From Trichobilharzia regenti (taxonomy: Eukaryota > Platyhelminthes > Trematoda > Strigeidida > Schistosomatidae): a stretch of 64,000 nt of DNA. Shown here piece by piece: positions 33,917 through 45,180 of this stretch (position 1 is its first letter; every line of letters begins with the position of its first letter). The stretch is taken from NCBI GenBank assembly GCA_944472135.2, contig OX235263.1:85344721-85408720 (forward strand). Reading direction: 5' to 3'. Position numbers and translations under genes: made by a program. Below the pieces are notes generated by a model. That model searched no databases. It saw only the letters and a program-made list of their open reading frames with translations, and was not told where the DNA came from.

Positions 33917-34130
33917 TTGTTGATGACCTCTGAACAGCAAGGATATGTAAAACATCTTTTTTGGCTGCCGATTGGATTGGTAGAGCTCCATGGTTGATAA
34001 TTCCATAACGTCTAATAAATCTCAGTGGGTAATTGTTATCTAACGATATCTCAATGAGGTGTTGTCTTTCATCTTCAATTGTATCAGCAGTACATATATG
34101 GTGACAGTCAATTGCTACTCAACACTCACC
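33917..34130 (-). pseudogene. PLE thumb remnant in left arm
   Basis: Minus sense: DNNYPLRFIRR followed by a short piece of the linker, mirror of 45180-45349. It is cut at 33917 by the RTE-2 boundary. Confidence 0.65.
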
Positions 34131-34314
34131 CACACGTCCTTCGAACAATATCTCGATATCACATCAGCGTCAAAGATGACCTAAGTTGTCGTATTCCTCA
34201 CACACGCTTTGTATCCATGCTGAGACTTCGTCAGCAATCAGTTCATCGCGCGGTTGGGGGGGGGGCGTGTATGTTGATGGAGAGAGAGTTTTGATTACCG
34301 CTCAATGGAATGAG

Positions 34315-34356
<42 letters not shown>

Positions 34357-34880
34357 AGAAAAGAACGACAATACATAAATAGCTCAAATGATTAATCCTG
34401 TTAAGATTATTTGAGATAATCAAAAACGCTTTATTCTATATTGTATCGTATCGTATTGTATCACAAGAACAATCGTCATTTGATCAAATACTTTATTTGA
34501 TCTAATCCACAATGCTCAAACTTTTTACTGATATTAATCATCATTTGACTAATAATAGAGTATTTGGTGTTAATGAGATGATTGTTGAGTTTGTTAGCCA
34601 ATCATCATGTGTTAAACACCTGACACATTTTTGCATTTCTGACTGATTAGTTTAACAAGCAACTTTGTAGTTTCTTTTGTCTTTGATATATTATACCGTA
34701 TCACATGCCAATATGGGTATAATAATGATTCATCTTTCAATACTGACTACTACTTGTAAAAAATAAGTAATGTTATATGTTTAATTGTTTTTTTCTTTCT
34801 CAAAATAAAACACGAAGAAGTGTTGTTTTATCGATTAGTAAATGTATTGATCAAATCGCCACTCTACAGATCATCATTAA
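34130..34880. repeat. Left inner arm of the inverted duplication, non-coding
   Basis: Reverse complement of about 44480-45130, including a poly(G) run (34255-34264) opposite poly(C) at 44995-45003. Contains the (TG)n tract. No gene seen. Confidence 0.7.
34315..34352. repeat. (TG)n microsatellite
   Basis: About 19 TG units; the mirror position (about 44930-44946) has only about 8 units of CA. Confidence 0.9.
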
Positions 34881-35530
34881 ACAAAGCTTGGAATGGCAGT
34901 CACCTCTCCACCTCACTCAACTTCATCGACTTTGAAAAAGCCTTCGACAGCGTCGATCGAGAGGGGATTTGGAAACTACTTCGCTACCCAGGGGGTGCCA
35001 TCGACAATTATACATCTCATCCAACAGTTATACGACAATGCTGCATGCCAAGTAATCCACAACGGGAAACTTACGGAAGCCTTCGAAGTGAGGACGGGAG
35101 TGAGACAAGGCTGCCTACTATCACCAATGATCTTCCTGATTGCTGTAGACTGGATAATGCGACAAACAGCGGGAAATGAGGAAACAGGCATAAAATGGAC
35201 TCACACAAAAAACTTGGAGGATCTGGACTTCGCTGATGATAGATGTCTGATTTCCCACAAACTGGAAGATATGCAAGTGAAAAGCAACAAGCTGGCAGAA
35301 GAAGCATCAAAGATAGGGTGGACTTCAAGTGAACACAGAGAAAACAGAGGTGATGAAGATTCCTGGCCAACACCAACAGCAACAACAACAGACGACAATC
35401 AGCATAAGTGGGAGGAACCTCAAAGAAACAGCCTCCTTCACCTACCTGGAAAGCATCGTTTCAACTACAGGCCAGTGGAACTGACGAGGATATCAAAGCC
35501 AGAATCGGGAAAGCAAGACAAGCTTTCATT
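34880..35530 (+). pseudogene. RTE-1 reverse transcriptase fragment (left inner arm)
   Basis: Plus strand: FIDFEKAFDSVDREG (motif A), IIHLIQQLYDNAACQV, VRTGVRQGCLLSPMIFLIAV (motif B) and LDFADDRCLISHKLED (motif C with F-A-D-D). A frameshift follows motif A, and the copy stops at 35530 in the C-terminal part. Mirror of 43812-44451. The endonuclease is missing. Confidence 0.85.
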
Positions 35531-35735
35531 CTGCCTGGATTTCTATTCACATTAATCGCATTGGGATTTTCTATATGATTTAGTAGCCATTTTGGAAGAT
35601 GTTCTTTTCGACGACATTGGAACATTCTGTTGGTTCTACCTATGTAGATGTCACCGCAACAACTACAGGTGAACTTGTAGATACAGTTTGAAGTAGAGTT
35701 CACAGAATTTTGTCCTTTAATCGTAGGTACACGGA
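35531..35735 (-). pseudogene. PLE GIY-YIG fragment, inverted partner
   Basis: Minus strand encodes YKFTCSCCGDIYIGRTNRM and HLPKWLLNHIENP. It is the reverse complement of 36001-36200 and so forms a foldback with the following plus-strand copy. Confidence 0.85.
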
Positions 35736-36850
35736 TCAGAAGTGTTCAGGATATCACTCAAGGCTCCGATACATACGTTCAGTTTTATTAGCTAATGGTT
35801 ATCCAGAAAACTTCATCAATTGTCACGGTAAGGATAGACGACATCTCGAAAATACAGCTTCTGTACCAAAGAAAGCTATCTTTATTAACCTACCATTCAA
35901 GGGTGACCAGGTTATGCAGTTGACAGCTCAAAGACTTTGGTCAGCCATCAAACGCACATTCTACGCCACATCTCTTTCTCTCACATCCCAAACATTTTCA
36001 ATCCGTGTACCTACGATTAAAGGACAAAATTCTGTGGACTCTACTTCAAACTGTATCTACAAGCTCACCTGTAGTTGTTGCGGTGACACCTACATAGGTA
36101 GAACCAACAGAATGTTCCAATGTCGTCGAAAAGAACATCTTCCAAAATGGCTACTAAATCATATAGAAAATCCCAATGCGATTAATGTGAATAGAAATCC
36201 AGCATCATCATCATCATCATCATCATCATCCATTGCAAAGCACTTATTAATGTCAGGTCACAAAATCAATATTATTGACTGTTTCACAATTATTTCATCG
36301 CATAACTCTAATTCAAGGTTGGATATTGAAGGTGATGGAAGCACTTTGGATTAATCATCGCATACAGCCTAAACTATATGTACCGAAAACAATAGACTTC
36401 AACCATCTCGCTTACCATGGACTACTTGACCTATTTAAATATGATTGATCATTACTAAGTATATACCTTTGTTTTATGTAACTGAGTAATTGTCATGATA
36501 TTTGAAAGTCAATCTGAATGAAGAATATTCTTTTCAATAATTTCTCCTCTTCAGGTTTTTACAATTATAAAATACAATATTTGTTGTCGTTTCAGTAAAG
36601 GCCAGTTATGCGGCGGATACATTTTTCAACGTAGAATAACAGATTATGTTAACGACAACAAATATTATATTTTATAAATATAAGAACCTGAAGAAAACTT
36701 ATTGAAAAGGATATTCTTCGTTCAGATCGACTTTCAAGTATCATGATCTTTATTTTATTATTGTTAACCATGTTAGTTTTAAAGCGGTTGTAGAGCAACT
36801 ACGAAGTGATATTCTCTCACGAAATTTGTCTTCTAAATGTCCTATTCAAA
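35736..36850 (+). pseudogene. PLE copy M: GIY-YIG domain with polyserine tract
   Basis: From about 35736 an open plus frame gives YIRSVLLANGYPENFIN, VPKKAIFINLPFKGDQ, the linker, YKLTCSCCG, DTYIGRTNRM, a serine run encoded by ATC triplets (36201-36232) and SGHKINIIDCF, stopping at 36354 by a shift just before the terminal signature (RIQPKLYVPKTIDF). The 3' untranslated part runs to 36850 and is split by an inverted-repeat element. The RT is absent. Confidence 0.88.
36501..36740. mobile_element. MITE-like element with long terminal inverted repeats
   Basis: About 80-bp arms (36502-36590 against 36655-36738) starting TTTGAAAGTC and ending GACTTTCAA. The flanks TCATGATA (36493-36500) and TCATGATC (36741-36748) suggest a 6-8 bp target duplication, compatible with a hAT-type DNA transposon. 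It interrupts the 3' untranslated end of PLE copy M; uninterrupted copies at 28395 and 50060 show the empty site. Non-coding. Confidence 0.75.
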
Positions 36851-37182
36851 TCTGAAGGTGTTCAAAATAATCAACAGGCAGAAACAAAATTGAACATTAG
36901 CTTATTACCTTTTTATTGAGGCAACCGCCATCAAACGATTAAGCCGAAGACATTGACGACTATCTTGCACTACCTTAGTGACTAAACCTACAAAACAAAG
37001 TTTTACAGTTTTTGTTACGTCATGTTTTCTTGTCCATCTTCTCTTCTGTTTAAAAATTTTTATTTCATATGAATGTCACTCACCTAACTCCTTTCATGGC
37101 TACTTTACAAAACCATATTTCATGTAGTTCTGTAACCTTCTGTATTGATATACCATATTAGTTTGTTTAATAAATGTATACA

Positions 37183-38068
37183 GAGTGAAACAGTATTGTA
37201 TACTGGATGACGTTTAGAAAACAATTTATTGTTCATAATCATATCAATTTTGGTCACACGTCTTCGAGATTTGATTTTTATAGTTTTCTCTGTCTCCTAC
37301 TATTTGTCGTATCGGCAGTAGAATTTTCCATATATCTGGGACCGGTGTTAAATCATTCCTATTACATGTATTTGCAGTTGATTCGATAAACAAAGCTTCT
37401 GTCATTAATCTCTCCCTATACCCTGTAACATTAGATTTTAAAACTGTCATCCTATCCCATCCTGTTGTATGGTTGTGTGTAACTGCATGTAGTGCTATAG
37501 CTGAACTACTCTCTAGATTTCTTATCTTATTCGGGTCAACCAGTCTAGATTTAGCTAGGTTTTTATGTTCGGCTAGTCTGACTGCCCCCGTTCTACTAGT
37601 GTGACCTATGTATTTGACCTCACAATCATTGCAGGGTATTAGATAAACTTAATTGTTTTGTTTTAATGGCTCTACAGGATCCTTTAACCGACAAAGCCTG
37701 TTTCTAATTGAGTTTGTGGGTTTGAATGCCACTTTTATTCCTGCCTTGTTAAGAATTCTGCGTAAGGCTTCCGAGGTTCCTTCCTTGTATGGAATTACTG
37801 TTGATGATTTACATTCCTTATTGTTGGTGTCGTCATTAATATTATTGTTATCACTATTATTATTACCATTATTATTATTATCACTATTATCATTATTTAT
37901 TTTATTTTTACATTTACTTACATATTTCTTGACTAAATTATCCGGGTAATTATTAAGTTTCAAGGCTTCTTTTATGTGTATCACTTCCTGTCTTACATTT
38001 TCCTTGGTACTACTTAGTTTTTTTGCTCTGTCATTTAAACATTTCACTAATCCTATTTTTACTGACAT
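37183..38068 (-). pseudogene. PLE-II fragment: RT thumb to GIY-YIG
   Basis: Minus sense: IGLVKCLNDRAKKLSS, NNYPDNLVKKYVSK, then an Asn/Asp-rich linker encoded by an ATT/ATC simple repeat (37840-37915), TVIPYKEGTSE, GIKVAFKPTNSIRN, and the nuclease IPCNDCEVKYIGHTSRTG with HTSR after YIG and a divergent C-terminus (IPDIWKILLPI-like). This lineage lacks the LCVQKK ending. A stop at 37649 separates linker and nuclease. Its terminal sequence is repeated inverted at 38102-38207. Confidence 0.8.
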
Positions 38069-38101
38069 AGGATGGGATGATGGAATGGTCGGTCATCCCA
38101 T

Positions 38102-38210
38102 AAAACTATAAAAATCAAATCTCGAAATCGTGTCACCAAAATTGATATGATTATGAACGATAAATTGTGTTCTAAACGTCATCCAGTATACAATACTGTT
38201 TCACTGTGTG
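38102..38210 (+). repeat. Inverted terminal copy of PLE-II (partner of 37183-37290)
   Basis: About 105 bp (from ACTATAAAAATCAAATCTCG to CAGTATACAATACTG) is the near-perfect reverse complement of 37185-37290, so the minus-strand PLE-II fragment is bracketed by inverted repeats. Confidence 0.85.
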
Positions 38211-38549
38211 ATACATTTAATAAACAAACTAATATGGAATTACTTACTACCATAGTGCCCAAGTTTTACACATATATTAACTGTATTGATATACTTTTTC
38301 TAGTTAAACTTAGAGTCTATCCAAAATCTCGAACTCAACTCACATTTTTTTCTCAAGAATATTCATCTAATTATCGTATAAACATTCAATCCTTTAAATT
38401 CTTAGTAATTTACCGACCCATATCATTCCGTTACTGACAGCTTCTATCGATTACTTATCAGTGTGCTCAGTAAATTCAGCAATTCAACAAAATAACTAAG
38501 AAAAGAACACAACAAATGAAATTGATGTCAACGCTTCATCCTCTATCGA

Positions 38550-40760
38550 CAGAACAAAGTGGGTGATCAACCTCTCATCAAGGAAACCAAGCTATAGTGA
38601 GATAAAAGTACTTGAGAAAGGACTAAATTTCAACGTAACAGTTAATAAATTAAAACCAGAGGATGTCATTCCTAACATAGAAGTAACACTAGGTTAAAAA
38701 GATAAGACGACAGCAGAAGAGGTTCGAGCACAATGTGCATTAACCCTGAAAAATCAAAGAAAACAAAATCAAACTTAACAAAATCGGAAAGAGAAGCTTT
38801 AATTAGTCTAAAACAAGATAAAAACATCGTTATTACAAAAGCTGACAAAAGACACTACACAGTAGTCTTGGATAAATCTGATTATATCAAGAAAGTCACT
38901 GAACATATTGAGATGGGTCCATACGAGGAAATTAAGAAGCCTGTAGGCACAGTAATGAATAAGGTTAAAAAATCTACAGCGGAATTAATACACAGAATGA
39001 AGCCGTCACTGGGTGAGTCAAAATGGTTTAATTTAATGTCTAAAACTAATAATACTAGTAGAATATATGGTACTATTAAAATACATAAGCCAGGTTACCC
39101 CAAACGATCAATAGTAGATTTTAGAAATACCCCCACTTATGAATTATCAAAGCACTTAGCTCTAATACTTTGTCCCATTAGAAATCGTTCAAACTCTAGA
39201 TTAACTAATTCATATGAGATGAAAAATAAAATAAATGACATTCAACTAGCGAATGATGAAACAATGGTTAGTTTTGATATAACTAGTCTTTATACTAATA
39301 TACCAGTCAATATGGCCTTAGAAGCAGTTGAAAAAGAACTAACTGCGAATCATGAACTCAATCATAGGACAAAGCTGCCCACTGAAGAAATTATGTTATG
39401 GATTCAGCTATGCCTCACATCTACTATCTTTAAGTTCCAAGGCAAAATATATAAACAAACAGAAGATGTAGCAATGGGATCACAAATATCCCCTATTGTA
39501 GCAGACATATTTATGGACAGCTGGGAAAGTAGTGCTCTTAATACATTTAATCCTACTCCAAAAATATGGTGGAGATATGCGGATGACACTTTCATACACA
39601 GTGTTAAAAACAGAACATGTCTCTAGCTTCCTGACACGTATAAACTCACTACTGGAGGGAATAAAATTCACATTTGAATCGGAAAATGAACAAGGAGAAT
39701 TAGCTGCGAGGTTAGATTGTAAAATAAAACGAATAGAAGAAGGTAAACTGCACACTAGTGTGTACAAAAAACCAACTCATTCTAATAGATACTTAGACTT
39801 TAATTCATCTCATCCGTTAACTGTCTGTGAAGGTAGGGTTAGTTAAGTGTTTAACACACCAAGCAGTAGCACTAAGTAGTCCAAGAAAAGACCTAAATGA
39901 TGAACTAAAACAGAGAGAAGAGGCGTTGGTGTTAAATAACCAACTATCCTATAAAATTCATTAGGAATATCAAAAAAGGTCAAAAGGAAAATAAAAATAA
40001 TGATTGTGAAACTAGTAATAAGAACATAAATAAGAGAGAATATAAGACATCTACAGTTATACCACATAAGGAGCGGACATCTGAAACGCTGAGTAGGAAT
40101 CTCAATAAAACAGGAATAAGAGTGGCATTTAAACCTACAAACTCACTCAGGCAGGGAAAAGCTCTGTAGGCTAAAGGACACTGTCGGTTGACCCAACTAG
40201 ACAAAATAATATAATTTACAAAATACCCTGCAATGACTGTGAGCTAAGTCAACTACATAGGTCAAACTAGTAGGTCAGGGGAAGTCAGATTGTCGGAACA
40301 TAAAAATTTAGCCAAGGTAAGAATGTTTGACCACGAGAAGGCAGATGAGTAATTTAGAAAAAAGCTCAGCAATTGCACTCCATGCATTAACACACAACCA
40401 CACAATAGCATGGTGGGAGAGTTTTAAAATTCTAAGAAGTAATCTAGGTAGGTGGAGAGAGAGGTTGATTACTGAATCCTTGTTCATCGAGTCTACACCC
40501 AACACATGCAGTAGGAATGATTCATCATTCATACCCGAAATATGGAAAATACTGCTACCAATCAAATCAAGTGAAAAACAATGGGACTACATAAGTGAAG
40601 TTAGGAAGTCGTGTGAGTACCGTGATATGATCATAAGTGGTAATAAATTGTGCTCGAAACGTCGTCATCAGTAAACATTACTGTATAACAACATTGTGAG
40701 ACTTTATCAAAACAAAATTTACCCATAATGAAATTAAACTTTACCACAGTGCACAAGTTT
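38550..40760 (+). pseudogene. PLE-II element: RT and GIY-YIG, several frameshifts
   Basis: Frame 38733-39626: NIVITKADKRHYTVV (the PLE DKG-like region), motif A VSFDITSLYTNIP, motif B VAMGSQISPIVADIF and motif C WRYADDTF (Y-A-D-D). Then a frameshift; 39600-39840 carries FESENEQGELAARLD and YKKPTHSNRYLDF. More shifts precede TVIPHKE (40050) and the nuclease (IPCNDCEL, then NYIGQTSRSGEVRL at about 40250-40310), and the C-terminal part lies at 40327-40674. All RT catalytic residues remain, but at least four frameshifts kill it. GSQISP in motif B and YADD separate it from the 25020 lineage. Confidence 0.88.
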
Positions 40761-40789
40761 TATTCTTATATCAATAGTACAATCCCTAG

Positions 40790-41125
40790 AAAATAATTCC
40801 TAAAGGTCAGATTAGTCTGATGCTTGCTAGAGACTGACCGCACGACGAAGTCACCTGCACTTCTAGTGAGGAGTCGTGACCAGTGCGGACCATTCAGTCG
40901 GGAGTGAGGATGGAGTTCCCACCGATGACACTGGTTTTTGGTGGACATTAAATCGGGTCCCAGGGGGGCCTTGTAACCGAAAGATCTTGGCTTCGAACCT
41001 TTGTCGTGGGTGCGTCCTGCCGACGAATCCCGAATTAAGCTGACGAAACAGCTGGCTGTCCAATACTGCCGGCTGGTTTTTCAATGGATTTTTTTAACGG
41101 ATTTCAATCCTTGGTCTAATCTGAA
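40790..41125 (+). mobile_element. SINE-4 unit, plus orientation
   Basis: Tail-side sequence at 40800-40900, GGGTCCCAGG head at 40956, B-box GCTTCGAACC at about 40992, then a hammerhead-like remnant (GACGAATCCCG, GACGAAACAGC) and the ACGGATTTCAATCC end. Diverged relative to 20135-20610. Confidence 0.6.
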
Positions 41126-41179
41126 ACGAATACAATCTCTACAAACTAATTCTTGAAATCTTTTATTTTTATCTTGTTC

Positions 41180-41530
41180 AGGGGTATGCTGGACCAACAA
41201 AAAATGACTCCAGAAGATATAGACTTCGCATATGATTTATATCTGATGTAACACAAACTCAAAGACCCACAGGTGAAAGCCGACAAGTTGACATCCAAAG
41301 CAGCGATGACAGAACTTCAAGTGAACATGGAGAAGAAAGAGACGATGAAGACGACCAGCCAATAACAGCAACAACAACAACCAGCACCAATCACCATCAA
41401 AAGAAAAACTTTGAACGAGGTCACTTCTTCCAGTTATCACCCAAAGCAGTATCGTTCCAACTATAGGCAACACACACGAGGATGTCAATGGTAGGATCAG
41501 AAAATCAAGACAGAGTCACACTGACTGCTG
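41180..41530 (+). pseudogene. RTE-1 remnant
   Basis: A degenerate DFAYDLYLM trace of the FADD motif followed by KLKDPQVKADKLTSKA (compare KLEDMQVKSNKLAEEA at 35255). Stops throughout. The following segment to about 41860 may be more of the same but cannot be aligned with confidence. Confidence 0.6.
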
Positions 41531-41989
41531 TGAAATCGGTTTGGAAATCTTCTGCACTTAGTATAAAGGCTAAGATTCAACACTGATGTCAAATCAATCA
41601 ACGCTTCCACATGGTTCAAAAATTTGGTGCGTCACTGAAGGCATTATTTCCAACCGGTTGCAGAATTTCATCAACACCTTCCACCTTCGCTCCATACTGA
41701 AGATCAGATATCTGGCCAGAAAGGATAAACAACAGGGAACACTGATAACCAGACAACCCTTGTCCAACAAATATTCCGAAAGTAATCGATACTGATTGAA
41801 CTGGTGAGTGACATTATGCGACAGATCATCACTCAAGTGGAATTTTGGATGGGAAACTGAATTGCGAGTTTGGCGTCCAAAAGTGATAGGGAGGAAATCG
41901 TGTGAGATGAGAGATTATGGGCAATGGAATCCAAGAGGATAAAAATAGTTGTTCAAGTTTTAGCCAGTTGAGACGAATCCTCGAAATAA

Positions 41990-42150
41990 TAAAAAACATG
42001 CAGGTATTTTATAGGTACTGGGTTCAAACCTCGGTGGGAACATCATCACTCACTGGGAAATGCAGGTACATCCACTCGCTGACGAGTCTCAAATAGGATG
42101 AAATGCGCTTTATCCTGGATTCTACTGCTAGTCACCATTCATCAATTAAA
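41990..42150 (+). mobile_element. Smα-type SINE with hammerhead motif
   Basis: B-box-like GGTTCAAACC at 42020, then the hammerhead at 42061-42130 and CTGCTAGTCACCATTCATC to the end. Only one hammerhead is present, unlike the two double-headed copies. Confidence 0.65.
42061..42130 (+). ncRNA. Hammerhead ribozyme, intact core boxes but weakened stems
   Basis: Core CTGACGA at 42079-42085 and GAAA at 42100-42103 are both intact. Stem II (GTCT/GGAT) has two wobble pairs. The presumed cleavage triplet ATC ends at 42114, followed by the stem-I strand CTGGATTC. The opposite stem-I strand reads ATCCACTCG, with extra bases before the core, so the helix is disrupted. Recognised from the known schistosome Smα ribozyme. 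Confidence 0.7.
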
Positions 42151-43290
42151 TGCAGGTATATTATCCTAATATATATATATCGTTCTTGCTTTGTTCAAGA
42201 AAAAACTGACTCAAATTTGAAGTTCGTGAATTACTTAGTTTGGTAGGTAGGGGATGTCACATTACAGTTTCTATGGGAAACCAAAAAATATTCAGATCAT
42301 AGTATATATGATCAGCTTGATATCACCATATATGGCAATCAATAAATTGACCATAATTACATGGTGATATATGCAGCACTTATTGATTGGATGTGAATCA
42401 ATCAGTCAATGCTTGCTTGTTTGACGCCGAGGCTATCAGCAGTGTGCCTTGGGTTTGACTCAGTTAAGACAGCCGCCAAATAATTTGAAACCATGCAAAT
42501 TCTGGCTGGATACTTGGACGGAATTTTGATTCGATCTATTACTCCAAAAAAGCGAAACAGTCGTCCCGTGTTTAGGTGAATTTGACACGTCTCACCAAAC
42601 CTTCTAGTTAACATGAGTGGCAACCTACCTGTCTTACTTCACAGCTTGCTGGAATAGATTTAAACGTCTAGGGGGACACGAATCTACCCCAGGTAGTGGG
42701 TATTCTCAACCTTTGAAACCGAACATTGCAAGGAATTGAATTCAAACGAGCATTGACTACCAATCGCTTCATATCAACTAAAGCCCTATTAGAAGTACTT
42801 GTTGAACAGATGATAGGATCAACAGTTGTTCAACAAATATGCCAAAGTTAGTTAGTTGGGGGAGTTAACTAGCAGGAAGCCTTGTTTTACCTAGGTTTCT
42901 AACTTGTTGGCTGGTACTCATCAGTATAGCACATCTGCGATCCTGAATTATGTCTCAAGTCCCTTCTGAGATCCGAATAAGAAGGAAACGAAGGAAATAG
43001 ACTAGACATCCACCAGACACATCATCGAGTAGAGAACCTGAATGGGATAAAACGAGTCGATTATCCGAGGATAACATGGAGAAGATTCTTTGAAGAAGGG
43101 TAAATGACAGTTTGTTGGCGGCAGTGGTGAAGCAAGTTAAATGTTGTGGTAAAGAAATAAGCACAATGAAGATGTAGTGCTGAGTTCCACTCGGAACGAA
43201 TAATAATAGTAATAACAATCATAACAGATATGCAGGGATGTTAATTGATTTAATTGGTGTTTTCTTTTTTTTGAAAGTGCACATTTATTT
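42150..43290. other. No recognised gene
   Basis: No open frame with a domain. Some stretches (42955-43200) have an RTE-like look but no motif supports it. Confidence 0.45.
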
Positions 43291-44480
43291 TTATTATTAT
43301 TATTGTCATATCCTTTAATTCCTAGAGGAACATAGGGCTTCAGCTGCGCACCTCCATTGCCTTCTGTTTCCTGCCAACTTTTTCACCCCGCTCCAAGTCT
43401 GCCCACATGCTTTCATCTCCTCTTCACATGAACTCCTCCAAGTCACCCTTGGATGACCAACTCGCTGCTTCCCTTCAAGGTTCCACTCGAGAGATTGTCT
43501 AGTGATGTCACTTGATGGTTTCCTTAGAGTATGGTCAGTCCATCTCCATTTCTTCCTGCACATTTGTTGCACAATCGGTTCCTGGTTGGTTCGCTCCCAG
43601 AGATCCCTATTGCTGATCTTTTCTGGCCATCTGATCTTGAGTATTGAGTGAAGACAACTGTTGATGAAGGTCCGAAGTTTGTTTGAGGTGCTCTTTATGA
43701 CGCGTCAAGTCTCTGATCCGTATAGTACCACTGACTTTACATTGGAGTTGAAAATCCGGATCTTATTTTTGATTCTGAGTGATGCTGACCTCCACACAGA
43801 CTTGAGAGTAATGAAAGCTTGTCTTGCTTTCCCGATTCTGGCTTTGATATCCTCGTCAGTTCCACTGGCCTGTAGTTGAAACGATGCTTTCCAGGTAGGT
43901 AAAGGAGGTTGTTTCTTTCAGGTTCCTCCCACTTATGCTGATTGTCGTCTGTTGTTGTTGCTGTTGGTGTTGGCCAGGAATCTTCATCACCTACGTTTTA
44001 TCTATGTTCACCTGAAGTCCTATCCTTTCTGGATGCTTCTTCTGCCAGCTTGTTGCTTTTCACTTGCATATCTTCCAGTTTGTGGGAAATCAGACATTTA
44101 TCATCAGCGAAGTCCAGATCCTCCAAGTTTTTTGTGTGAGTCCATTTTATGCCTGTTTCCTCATTTCCCGCTGTTTGTCGCATTATCCAGTCTACAGCAA
44201 TCAGGAAGGTCATTGGTGATAGTAGGCAGCCTTGTCTCACTCCCGTCCTCACTTCGAAGGCTTCCGTAAGTTTCCCGTTGTGGATTACTTGGCATGCAGC
44301 ATTGTCGTATAACTGTTGGATGAGATGTATGATTGTCGATGGCACCCCGTAGTAGCGAAGTAGTTGCCAAATCACCTCTCGATCGACGCTGTGCTGTCGA
44401 AGGCCTTTTCAAAGTCGATGAAGTTGAGTGAGGTGGAGAGGTGACTGCCATTCCAAGCTTTGTTCAATGATGATCTGTAG
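43290..44480 (-). pseudogene. RTE-1 reverse transcriptase, C-terminal half (right inner arm)
   Basis: Minus frames: FIDFEKAFDS, VIHNGKLTEAFEVRTG, VRQGCLLSPMTFLIAV (motif B) and LDFADDKCLISHKLED (motif C). Then, after shifts, the RTE C-terminal block RKKWRWTDHTLRKPSSD, RVGHPRVTWRSSCEEEMKA, ending at a stop near 43315. The 3' end is GAAGCCCTATGTTCC followed by an (AAT)n tail at 43295-43310. The endonuclease is missing. The portion 43812-44480 mirrors 34880-35530; the rest is unique to this arm. Confidence 0.88.
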
Positions 44481-45180
44481 AGTGGCGATTTGATCAATAC
44501 ATTTACTAATCGATAAAACAACACTTCTTCGTGTTTTATTTTGAGAAAGAAAAATACAATTAAACATATCACATTACTTATTTTTTACAAGTAGTAGTCA
44601 GTATTGAAAGATGAATCATTATTATACCCATATTGGCATGCGATACGGTATAATATATCAAAGACAAAAGAAACTACAAAGTTGCTTGTTAAACTAACCA
44701 GTCAGAAATGCAAAAATGTGTCAGGTGTTTAACACATGATGATTGGCTAACAAACTCAACAGTCATCTCATTAACAACAAGTACTTTATTATATTAGTCA
44801 AATGACAATTGTTCTTGTGATACAATACGATACGATACAATATAGAATAAAACGTTTTTGATTATCTCAAATAATCTTAACAGGATTAATCATTTGAGCT
44901 ATCTATGTATTGTCGTTCTTTTCTACTCACGCACACACACACACACGGTTCATTCCATTGAGCGCTAATCAAAACTCTCTGTCCCTAAACATACACCCCC
45001 CCCAACCGCGCGATGAACTGATTGCTGACGAAGTCTCAGCATGGATACAAAGCGTGTGTGAGGAATACGACAACTTAGGTCATCTTTGACGCTGATGTGA
45101 TATCGAGATATTGTTCGAAGGACGTGTGGGTGAGTGTTGAGTAGCAATTGACTGTCACCATATATGTACTGCTGATACAA
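44480..45180. repeat. Right inner arm of the inverted duplication, non-coding
   Basis: Reverse complement of 34130-34880. Differences include a shorter (CA)n tract (44930-44946), a shorter poly(C) run and a deletion near 44780-44810. No gene. Confidence 0.75.

Noticed and set aside
40640..40675. CTGATGA next to a CGAAAC block in the PLE-II terminus as a hammerhead
   Set aside because: The two boxes are on opposite strands, so no single transcript carries both.
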